Translations under genes and position numbers: made by a program
The notes under the pieces: model-generated
What the model was told of the DNA's origin: nothing
What the model saw: only the letters and a program-made list of their open reading frames with translations
Databases searched by the model: none
From: Sitta carolinensis
Lineage: Eukaryota; Chordata; Aves; Passeriformes; Sittidae
Length of the DNA: 64,000 bases
Assembly: GCA_032173965.1 (NCBI GenBank)
Contig: CM063312.1
Location: 566,555 to 630,554 of the forward strand
Direction: 5' to 3'
In this document: one piece after another, positions 31,041 to 41,700 of the stretch
Layout: each line of letters starts with the position of its first letter
Position numbering within the stretch: the stretch's first letter is position 1

Positions 31041-32530
31041 TGGGAATTTGGGTCCCCCACACCGGATCCGGCCACACCTGGATCTGCCACACTGGATCCA
31101 CACCCTGATGCCACCTGGATCCCCACACCTGATCCACGCTGGGATCCACACACTGGTACCGCACACCTGGATCCCCACACTGGATCCACCACACCTGGTC
31201 CCACACACCTGGATCCCACACTGGATCCCACACTGATCCACACCGGGATCTGCCACACTGGATCCAACCACACCTGGATGCCACACCTGATCCCACACCT
31301 GAATCCACAGTGGATCACCACACCTGTATCCGCCACACCTGGATCCCCCACACCTGGATCCCACACACCTGGATCCCCCACACTGATCCCACACACCTGG
31401 ATCCCCCACACTGGATCCACACACCTGGATTGCCACACACCTGATCCCACACCTGGATCCCACACACCTGGATCCCACACCTGGATCCAACACACCTGGA
31501 TCTCCACACCTGGATCCCCCACACCTGGATCCCACACCTGGACCCACACACCTGGATCCAACCACACCTGGATCCCCCACACTGGATCCCCACACCTGGA
31601 TCCCCCACACCTGGATCCCAGACACACCTGGATCCCCACACACCTGGATCCCCACACCTGGATCCGCCACACCTGGATCTGCCACACACTGGATCCCCCA
31701 CACTGGTCCACACACCTGGATCCAACCTGATCCAAACCCACACCTGGATCTGCCACACCTGGATCCCCCACACCTGGATCCCACACACCTGGATCCAACC
31801 ACACCTGGATCCCCACACCTGGATCCCACACACCTGGATCCCACACACTGGATCAACCACACCTGGATCTGCCACACCTGGATCCCCCACACCTGGATCC
31901 CACACCTGGATCCAACCACACCTGGATCCGCCACACTGATCCCCACACTGGATCCACACACACCTGGATCCCCACCACTGGATCCCCCACACTGGATCCC
32001 ACACCTGAGCAACACTGGATCCAACCACACCTGGATCCAACCACACCTGGATCCGCCACACCTGGATGCCCACACCTGGATCCAACCACACCTGGATCCA
32101 ACCACACCTGGATCCGCCACACCTGGATCCAACCACACCTGGATCCCACACCTGGATCCCACACACCTGGATCCCCACACACCTGGATCCCACACCTGGA
32201 TCCCACACACCTGGATCCCACACCTGGATCCCCCACACACCTGGATCCCACACCTGGATCCCCCACACACCTGGATCCACACCTGGATCCCCACACACTG
32301 GATCCCACCTGATCGCCACCTGGAGCACACACACCTGATCCCCCACACTGGATCCCCCACACCTGGATCCCCCACACCTGGATCCAACCACACCTGGATC
32401 CCCCACACCTGGATCCCACACCTGGATCCCCCACACACCTGGATCCCCCACACATGGAGCACACACACCTGGATCCGCCACACCTGGATCCCACACACCT
32501 GGATCCCCCACACACCTGGATCCCTTCCTG
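31041..32530 (+). repeat. 14-bp minisatellite (CACACCTGGATCCC)
   Basis: Roughly 90 copies of CACACCTGGATCCC with variants AACCACACCTGG, GCCACACCTGG and CACACTGGATCC. The unit contains GGATCC, so it would appear as a ladder of BamHI sites. Confidence 0.93.
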
Positions 32531-33310
32531 CCCAGATGTTCCTGCACACCTGGTTAAGCAGGTCCCAGCACACCTGGGCACCTGCACCCCGCCCAGAAAC
32601 ACCTGGATTGCTCCCAGGAACACCTGGAACCTCCTCGAGGACACCTGGACCACCCAAATCCCCACTGGACCCACCAGGACACTGGACCCACACGGACCAC
32701 CCAAATCCCACTGGACCCACGAACACTGATCCACCAGGAACACCTGGACCCACCCAAATCCCCACCTGGACCCACCCAGGACACCTGGATCCACCCAGGA
32801 CACCTGGAACCCCGAAAATCCACCTGGATCCCTCCCAAAGAGCACCTGGGACCTCCGGAAACCCCACCTGGAGCCACCCAGGAACACCTGGGCACACCCA
32901 GGAACACCTGGATCCCCCCAGAAACTCACCTGGGACCCCCAAAGACACCTGGATCCCCCAAAACCCACCTGGGACCCAAATCCCTGGGACCCAAAAACCC
33001 ACCTGGATCCCCAAAATCACCGGACCCAAACCCACTGGATTACCCCAAAATCCACCTGGGACCCCAAAAACCCCACCTGGATTACCCCAAAATCCACCTG
33101 GGACCCCAAAACCCCACCTGGATTACCCCAAAATCCACCTGGGACCCCCCAAATCCACCTGGGACCCCCAAAGTCCACCTGGCACCCCAAAAAAACCCAC
33201 CTGGGGCCCCAAAATCCGCCCTGAATCCCCCAAAATCCATCTGGGACCCCCAAAATCCGCCCTGAACCTCCAAAAAATTCACCTGGGACCCCCCAAAAAT
33301 CCACCTGGGA
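32531..33310 (+). repeat. Degenerate C-rich array (CCACCTGGGACCCCAAAATC)
   Basis: The previous repeat drifts into CACCTGGACCCACC and then CCCCAAAATCCACCTGGGAC units. It is C-rich on the + strand and leads to unique sequence from about 33320. Confidence 0.85.
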
Positions 33311-33413
33311 CCCCGAAACGCCCCCGGCCCCGCCCCCTGGTGACGTCACGGGCGCGTCCCCTCCCCCCGGTCGCCGTTTTGGGTCCGTTTGTGGCGATTT
33401 TGGGATTCCGGTG

Positions 33414-33419
33414 ATTAAA
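33414..33419 (+). terminator. Candidate poly(A) signal ATTAAA for ZBTB22
   Basis: ATTAAA occurs in unique sequence (CGGTGATTAAAGAACG) just after a non-repeat stretch at 33320-33410. It is the first plausible signal after the zinc-finger exon, but it is 4.5 kb away, so assignment to ZBTB22 is inferred. Confidence 0.5.
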
Positions 33420-33429
33420 GAACGGAACT

Positions 33430-33905
33430 GAGCGCGCTCGGGGCGGGGCCACGCCCACCGAGGGGCGGGGCCAAGCGGTGCGGCCAATGGGGAGCCTGGA
33501 GGGAAAGGAAAGGGGGCGGGGCCTGGGCGGCAATGAATGGGGGCGTGGGAAAGGGGGCGTGGTCATGAATGGGGTGTGGGGAAAGAGGCGTGGCCACGAA
33601 TGGGGCGTGGTGAAGGGGGCGTGGCCATTGATAGGGGTGGGGAAACGGGGCGTGGTCATTTCAGGGGGCGTGGCCATGGATGGGGCACGGGAAAGGGGCG
33701 TGGTCATGGATGGGGCGTGGGAAAGGGGGCGTGGTCATGGTTGGGGAAAGGGGGCGTGGTCATGGATGGGGTGCGAGAAAGGGGCGTGGTCATGGATGTG
33801 GATTGGAAAGGGGGCGTGGCCATAAATGGGGAGTGAAAAGGGGGCGTGGTCATGAATGGGGAGTGGAAAAGGGGGCGTGGCCATGACTGGGGCGTGGCCA
33901 GGGGA
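33430..33905 (+). repeat. Tandem GGGGGCGTGG box array
   Basis: About 14 copies of an approximately 30-bp unit, GGGGGCGTGGTCATGAATGG plus GGCGTGGGAAA. Each contains GGGCGTGG, the core bound by Sp/KLF factors. It stands between ZBTB22 and RXRB. Whether it is a promoter element or simply a minisatellite is undecided. Confidence 0.75.
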
Positions 33906-33939
33906 GGGAAAGGGACCCTTGGGGACATCGTGGGGATCC

Positions 33940-34575
33940 CGGCGGTCCCGAATGATCCAAATCCTGATCCCAAAAAATCCCAGATCCCGAATCTTGCTGG
34001 GTCCCCAAAACCCAATCCCAAATCCTGGTGGATCCCAAAATTACCCCAAATCCTGCATCCCAAATTACCCCAAATCCTGGATCCCAAAAAATCCCAGACC
34101 CGGAACCCTGCGGGATGCCCCAAACCCAATCCTAAAGGATTCCAAATCCCGAAAAATCCCAGACCCCAAGCCCAATCCTAAAGGATCCCAAATCCTGGAT
34201 CCCAAACGGTCCCAAAATTACTCCAAGGCTTGGGCCCTGAATGATCCCAAAATTTCCCCAAATCCTGGATCCCGAATGACCCCAAATCCTGCTGGAGCCC
34301 AAGGAATGATCCCAAATCCTAAATCCTGGATTCTGAAAAATCCCAGATCCTGAATGCCGTTGGATACCCCAAACTCAATCCTAAAGGATCCCAAAGCAAT
34401 CCCAAATTCCAGACCCCAAACCCTGCTGGATCCCCGAAACCCAACCCTAAATGATCCCAAATCCAGGATCCCAAAATTGCCCCAAATCCTGGATCCCGAA
34501 TGACCCCAAATCCTGTTGGAGCCCAAGGAATGATCCCAAATGATCCCAGATCCTGATCCCAAAAAAATCCAGAGC
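33940..34575 (+). repeat. CCCAAATCCTGGATCCCAAA array
   Basis: Degenerate tandem units of about 15-20 bp with a higher-order period near 215 bp (compare GGATCCCAAAATT at 34047, 34198 and 34468). Nothing else is seen. Confidence 0.82.
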
Positions 34576-34594
34576 CCAGGCAGAGACGGGAAAA

Positions 34595-35520
34595 GGGCGG
34601 AAGTGCCCTTAACAAAGATGGCGGCCTGGCTTCACGGCTGATCTCGCGAGACTCGCCGCGGGCAGGGCCTGCTTGTGCCGGCTGTGTTCGGGGCGAGCCC
34701 CGGAGGAGTCTCCAGACTGAATTTGGGGTCCTTTTGCTGAATTTGAGGTTTTCTGCAGAATTTTGGGGCTTTCCGCCTGAATTCGGGGGTTCCCGGCTGG
34801 ATTCGAAGGCTCCTTGCCCCGCCAGCCTGAGGAGCGCGCCGTGGGTCGGGCGGAAGTGCCCTCAAGCAAGATGGCGGCGGCTGCTTCAAGCGGCGGCCCG
34901 GAGCTCCCCGCGCCTGGGAGCTGTCCTGGCTCTCTTTACAGGGGTCCTGCGGGGTTCCAGGCTGAGTTTGGGCGGATCTGGGCTGATTTTGGGAGGAGTT
35001 CTCCTGAATTTGGGGCTTCCAGGCTGCGTTTGGCGCCTCCTTCCCCTCCCGCCGGTGAGAGAGCAGCGAGGAGCGGGCGGAAGTGCCCTCAACCAAGATG
35101 GCGGCGCCAGAGCCGGGCGGCTGGCGCTGGTTGCGCTCCCGGGGGAAGCTCCGGGCTGGGTTTATTCGCTTTAGCTGAATTTTGTGGGAATTTCGGCTCA
35201 ATTCGGGAATCCTCAGGTGGATTTCGCCCTGCCCGGGCTGAATTTAGGAACAGACCGGGCACATTGAAGAAGCGGGCGGAAGTGCCCTCAACCAAGATGG
35301 CGGCGTCAGAACCGGGCGGCTGGCGCTGGTTGCGCACCCGGGGGACGCTCCGGGCTGGATTTATGCGTTTTGTCTGAATTTTAGGGGATTTGGGTTCAAT
35401 TTTGGAATTCTCAGCTGGATTTCTCCCTGCCCGGGCTGAATTTAAGGGAAGACACGCCAGAATCTACGGGCGGGCAGAACTACCCACAACCAATATGGCG
35501 GCGCCGCTTCTCTCGCGAGA
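34595..35520 (+). promoter_or_regulatory. Fivefold tandem promoter module (ETS + YY1 sites) upstream of RXRB
   Basis: A core of GGGCGGAAGTGCCCTCAACC followed by AAGATGGCGGCG occurs at 34595, 34847, 35075, 35272 and, degraded, 35468 (AACTACCCACAACCAATATG). CGGAAGTG is an ETS/GABP site and AAGATGGCGGC a YY1 site. TCTCGCGAGA, a palindromic housekeeping promoter element, occurs at 34642-34651 and 35511-35520, in the first and last modules only. Spacing is 252, 228, 197 and 196 bases. The last two spacers share GGCTGGCGCTGGTTGCGC and GGGCTGAATTTA. Confidence 0.82.
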
Positions 35521-35599
35521 CCCGGCGGCGGGAAGCGCGAAAGGCGGCGGGAACCAATCAGAAGCGAGGCCTGGCAGAACTGCGGGCGGAAGCGGCGGC

Positions 35600-35791
35600 A
35601 TCGGCGGCGTCGGCCGTTCCGGCGGAAACGCGGTGCATTGTGGTCCCGGCGGGGGCCCAGCGGCGGCGGAGCGGGGCCGAGGCCGCGGGGGGGGGGGGCG
35701 CGGCCCCGGGGGGGGGCGGGGCGGGATTTGGGGGCGCCGAGGGAGCCCCGGGACCCCCCCCGGCAGCGCGGGATGGGCGACAGCGACCGCG
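35600..35791 (+). CDS. RXRB: RXRB exon 1 (5' region and first codons MGDSDR)
   Basis: CpG-rich first exon. ATG at 35773 in CGGGATGGGC context starts MGDSDR, matching the internal MGDSGRDSRSPDSS of mammalian RXRB. The donor is CGCG/GTCAGC in phase 1, and the next exon supplies AG to give Glu, so the junction is consistent. Mammals can start further upstream. Here CATTGTGG at 35636 resembles part of that extension but is not in frame with an ATG. Only 35773-35791 is offered as coding. Confidence 0.75.
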
Positions 35792-38700
35792 GTCAGCGGG
35801 ACCCCCCGGCGGCGGCGGCGGGGGGCGGGCGGGGCGGAGGGGGCCTGGGGGGGGGGCTGGGGGGTCGTGAGGGGATTTGGGGGGGGGGGATGAGGGGAGG
35901 ACTGAGGGGGTTTGGGGGGCTCTGAGGGGTTTGGGGGGGTTCCGAGGGGGTCGTGAGGGGTTTGAGGGGGTCGTGAGGGGATTTGGGGAGAGGATGAGGG
36001 GAGGACTGAGGGGGTTTGGGGGTCCTGAGGGGGTTTTGGGGGGGCTCTGAGGGGTCTGGGGGGCGTGAGGGGGGGACTGAGGGGGTTTGGGGGGGCTCTG
36101 AGGGGTTTGGGGGGGGGTTCGGGGGTCCTGAGGGGATTTGGGAGGTCCTGAGGGGATTTAGGGGGGACTGAGGGGGTCGTGAGGGGATTTTGGGGGTCGT
36201 GAGGGGGTTTGGGGGGGGCTCTGAGGGGTCTGGGGGTGATTCGGGGGTCGTGAGGGGATTTGGGGAGAGGATGAGGGGGGGACTGAGGGGGTTTGGGGGT
36301 CCTGAGGGGATTTAGGGGGGACTGAGGGGGTTTGGGGGGCTCTGAGGGGTTTGGGGGGGTTCCGAGGGGGTCGTGAGGGGTTTGAGGGGGTCGTGAGGGG
36401 ATTTGGGGAGAGGATGAGGGGAGGACTGAGGGGGTTTGGGGGTCCTGAGGGGGTTGGTTGGGGGGGGGGCTCTGAGGGGTCTGGGGGGCGTGAGGGGGGG
36501 ACTGAGGGGGTTTGGGGGGGCTCTGAGGGGTTTGGGGGGGGGGTTCGGGGGTCCTGAGGGGATTTGGGAGGTCCTGAGGGGATTTAGGGGGGACTGAGGG
36601 GGTCGTGAGGGGATTTTGGGGGTCGTGAGGGGGTTTGGGGGGGGCTCTGAGGGGTCTGGGGGTGATTCGGGGGTCGTGAGGGGATTTGGGGAGAGGATGA
36701 GGGGGGGACTGAGGGGGTTTGGGGGTCCTGAGGGGATTTAGGGGGGACTGAGGGGGTTTGGGGGGCTCTGAGGGGTTTGGGGGGGTTCCGAGGGGGTCGT
36801 GAGGGGTTTGAGGGTGTGAGGGATTTGGGAGATGGGGAGTAGGGTTTGGGGGCTGAGGGGAGTGGGGGCTGAGGGGGTTTTGGGGGGTCTGAGGGGGTTG
36901 GGGGTGGGGACTGAGGGGGTTTGGGGGGGGCTCTGAGGGGTTTGGGGGGGGGTTCGGGGGTCCTGAGGGGATTTGGGAGGTCCTGAGGGGATTTAGGGGG
37001 GACTGAGGGGGTCGTGAGGGGATTTTGGGGGGCGTGAGTGGTTTGGGGGGGGCTCTGAGGGGTTTGGGGGGGGGTTCGGGGGTCGTGAGGGGATTTGGGG
37101 AGAGGATGAGGGGGGGACTGAGGGGGTTTGGGGGTCCTGAGGGTTGGGTTTTGGGGGGGCTCTGGGGGGGATGAGGGGTGTGTGAGGGGTTTGGGGGGTC
37201 CTGAGGGATTTGGGGGGAATTTGGGGTCATTTTTGGGATCCCTGATTGGGTTTTGGGGAATTTTGGGGTGTTTTTGGGACAATTTTGTGGGATTTTGGGG
37301 TCCCTGGTTGGATTTTGGGGAATTTTAGGATCCCTTATGGGATTTTGGGGCAATTTTGGGGCAATTCATTGGGATTTTGGGGTCCCTGGTTGGATTTTGG
37401 GGAATTTTGGGGATCCCTGATGGGATTTTGGGGGCTATTTTGGGGAAACTTTGGGGCAATTTATTGGGATTTTGGGGATCCCTGATGGGATTTTGGGGAA
37501 TTTTAGGATCCCTGGTTGGATTTTGGGGTCATTTTGGGGTCCCTGGTTGGATTTTGGGGAATTTTGGGGATCCCGATGTTTGGGATTTGGGGATTTTGGG
37601 GCAATTATGATTTTGGGGTGGATTTTTGGGATACGGTGGTGCATATTTATTGGGGTTTTGGGGATCCCTGATGGGATTTTGGGGCAGAATTTTATTGGTG
37701 GATCCCTGGATGGGAATTTTGGGGATCATTTTGGGGTCCCTGGTTGGATTTTGGGGAATTTTAGGATCCCTGATGAATTTTGGGGTAATTTTTGGGGGTC
37801 CCTGATTGGATTTTGGGGAATTTTAGATCCTGATGGGATTTTGGGGTCCCTGGTTGGATTTTGGGGGAATTTTTGGGTCATTTTTGGGGGTCCCTGATTG
37901 GATTTTGGGGAATTTTGGGGTCCCTGATGGGATTTTGGGGTCCCTGGTTGGATTTTGGGGAATTTTAGGATCCCTGATGGGATTTTGGGGTCATTTTGGG
38001 GGTCCCTGATTGGATTTTGGGGAATTTTAGGATCCCTGATGGGATTTTGGGGTCATTTTGGGGGTCCCTGGTTGGATTTTGGGGAATTTTAGGATCCCTG
38101 ATGTGATTTGGGGTCATTTTTGGGGGTCCCTGACCCCCCCCGCGTTTCCCCTCCCCCAGAGTGCCGCAGCCCCGACAGCTCGAGCGCCGCCTCCCCTCCC
38201 CCCGCCCCCGCCCCCGCCCCCACCATGGGGTCCCCCCTGGGTCTGGGGTCCCCGGCCCTGCCCCCTCCCCCGGGCTCGGCTCCCCCTTCCCGGGGGCGGC
38301 AGGGAGCCCCCGGCCCGCGGCTACGGGCCCGTCAGCAGCCCCCAGGTGAGGGGGGGAAATGGGGGGAAAAACGGGGGGATATGGGGGGAGAAAATGGGGG
38401 GATGAGGGGGAAATAAATGGGGGAAAATGGGGGAATGATGGGGGAATAATGGGGGATATGGGGATAGTGGGGGGAAATGGGGAGATAACAGGGGGATAAT
38501 GGGGGGATAATGGGGGGAAAAACGGGGGGATATGGGGGGAGAATGGGGGGATATGGGGGAATAATGGGGGAATAATGGGGGGATAATGGGGGGAAGAGGG
38601 GGGAATAATGGGGGAATGAGATGGGGATGGGAATAACAGGGGGATAATGGGGGGATAATGGGGGGAAAAAGGGGGGATATGGGGGGGAATGGGAATGGGG

Positions 38701-41700
38701 GAAAATGGGGGAAACAGGGGGAACCCCATTTCTCCCCTTTTCTCCCCTTTTCTCCCCCATTATTCCCCCATTATTTCCCCCATTTCTCCCTTTTCTCTCC
38801 CATTATTTCCCCCATTTTCCCCCATTTCTCACATTTTATTCCCCATTTTCCCCTGTTTCCCCCCATTATTTCCCCCATTTTCCCCCATTTTTTATCTCAT
38901 TTTCCCCAATTTTCCCCCCATTTTTCCCCCCATTATCCCCCCATTTTTCCCCATTATCCCCCATTTCTCACATTTTATTCCCCATTATCCCCCCATTTTC
39001 CCCCCATTTCCCCCCATTATTCCCCACATTTTTTCCGCATTTTTTATCTCATTTTCCCAATTTTTCCCCCCATTTCCCCCCATTTCCCCCCATTATCCCC
39101 CCATTTTTCCCCAATTTCTCCCCCCATTTTCCCCCCACTTTCCCTCATTTTCCCCTCATTTTCCCCCCATTTCTCCCCCATTTTCCCCCAATTTCCCCCA
39201 TTATTCCCCATTTTCCCCCCATTTCTCCCCCTTTTCTCCCCCTTTTCTCCCCCATTATTCCCCATTTCTCCCCATTTCCCCCAATTTCCCCCCATTTCTC
39301 ACCCTTCCCTGCCCGTGCAGCCGTTGCAGGAGGAGCGCCAGCGGGGCAAGGACAAGGAGGGCGACCCCGACCTGGGCTTGGCTCCCAACGAGGAGATGCC
39401 AGTGGAGAAACTTCTGGAAGCTGAGCTGGCCGTGGAGCCAAGAGCGACGACGGCGCCGGCCCGGCGGAGCCTCCGTGAGTCCTGGGGCCCCTGGGGCCAC
39501 CTGGGGCCACCTGGGGCCAAAATCCCAACAAGCCTCCCCAAAGCCCGGATAACATTGGGATTTTATGGGAATGGGCGGCTCCAGTTTGGGGAAATTCCAA
39601 AAAATTTGGGGAATTCCCACAAATCATTCCAAAATTTGGGGCATTCCCCTCCACATTTTCCAATTTTTATTGGATTTTTCTCCATTGTTGGGCAAATTTT
39701 TCCCATTTTTTTGGTCATTTTTTTCCCATTGTTGGGCAAATTTTCCCCATTTTTTTGGCAAATTTTCCCCATTTTTTTGTCAATTTTCAGGCCAATTTTC
39801 CCCATTTTTTTGGTCAATTTTCCCCATTTTTTTGTCAATTTTCAGGCCAATTTTGGGGCAACACTGGGGCAAAAATCCCAACAATCCTCCCCAAAGCCCG
39901 GATAACATTGGGATTTTATGGGAATGGGCGGCTCCAGTTTGGGGAAATTCCAGGAATTTTTCCAGAAGCTCCCAGAATTTGGGGTTCCCATCCAGGTTTT
40001 CCAATTTTTATTGGATTTTTTCCCATTTTTGGGTTAATTTTTCCCATTTTTGAGCAAATTTTCCCATTTTTGGGCAAATTTTCCCATTATTTTATCAATT
40101 TTCAGGCAAATTTTCCCATTTTTTTGGTCAAATTTTCCCATTTTTTTGGTCATTTTTCCATTTTTGGGCAAATTTTCCCCATTTTTTTTGGCAAATTTTC
40201 CCCATTTTTTTGTCAATTTTCAGGCCAATTTTCCCCATTTTTTTGGTCAATTTTCCCCATTTTTTTGTCAATTTTCAGGCCAATTTTGGGGCAACCTGGG
40301 GCAAAAATCCCAACAATCCTCCCCAAAGCCGGCCACAATTGGGATTTTATGGGAATGGGCGGCTCCAGTTTGGGGAAATTCCAGGAATTTTTCCAGAAGC
40401 TCCCAGAATTTGGGGGTTCCCATCCAGGCTTTCCAATTTTTATTGGATTTTTCTCCATTGTTGGGCAAATTTTTCCCATTTTTTTGGTCAATTTTCCCCA
40501 TTTTTGGGCAAATTTTTCCCATTTTCTTGCAAATTTTTCCCATTTTTGAGCAAATTTTTCCCATTTTTTTTTGTCAATTTTCAGGCCAATTTTGGGGCAA
40601 CCTGGGGGCCAAAATCCAACAAGCCTCCCAAAGCCCGGATAACATTGGGATTTTTATGGGAATGGGCGGCTCCAGTTTGGGGAAATTCCAAAAAATTTGG
40701 GGAATTCCCACAAATCATTCCAAAATTTGGGGCATTCCCCTCCACATTTTCCAATTTTTATTGGATTTTTCTCCATTGTTGGGCAAATTTTTCCCATTTT
40801 TTGGTCATTTTTCCATTTTTGGGCAAATTTTCCCCATTTTTTTGGCAAATTTTCCCCATTTTTTTGTCAATTTTCAGGCCAATTTTCCCCATTTTTTTGG
40901 TCAATTTTCCCCATTTTTTTGTCAATTTTCAGGCCAATTTTGGGGCAACTGGGGGCAAAATCCCAAAATCCTCCCCAAAACCCAGATAAAATTGGGATTT
41001 TATGGGAATGGGCGGCTCCAGTTTGGGGAAATTCCAAAAAAATTTGGGGAATTTCAAGGAATCCTTCCAAAATTTGGGGCTTTCCCTCCAGATTTTCCAA
41101 TTTTTATTGGATTTTTCCCCATTTTTTGCGTTAATTTTTCTCATTTTTGGCAAATTTTTCCCATTTTTTGGTCAATTTTCCCCATTTTGGGTCAAATTTT
41201 CCCCATTTTAGGGTCGATTCCCACGGGATTTTTCCATAATTTTTCCCTGCAGGAATTCCAGAATGGATTTGGGATCAATTTCCCAAATTGGGGGGTCTCC
41301 ATTTCCCCAAAAATCCCCCAAAAAAACCCCAAAATCTGAGATTTTTCCCCATTTTTTGGCCATTTTTCCCCATTTTAGGTCAAATTTTTCCCATTTTGGG
41401 GTCGATTCCCACCAGGATTTTTCCATAATTATTCCCCTTGGGAATTCCAGGATGGGTCTGGGATTCCAGGATTGTCAGGACTTCCCCCAAAATCCCCAAA
41501 AAAACCCCAAAATCTGAGATTTTTCCTCATTTTTTACCAATTTTCCCGATTTTTTTTCCCATTTTTCCCCATTTTTTTGCCGTTTTTTCCCCATTTTGGG
41601 GCCGATTCCCGCCGGGTTTTTTTTTGGGATTCTCCCCTCGGGAATTCCAGGCTGGGTTGGGAATTCTGGGAATGCTGGGGGGGGTCTCAATTTGCCCCAA

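Noticed and set aside
31041..32530. CRISPR-like regular spacing of CACACCTGGATCCC
   Set aside because: Units are directly adjacent with no unique spacers and the genome is clearly vertebrate; it is a minisatellite.
35390..35893. RXRB translation starting upstream, from a HCG-containing segment like the mammalian N-terminus
   Set aside because: The similarity is limited to a few residues, the frame differs from MGDSDR and there is no suitable ATG; kept only as a remark.
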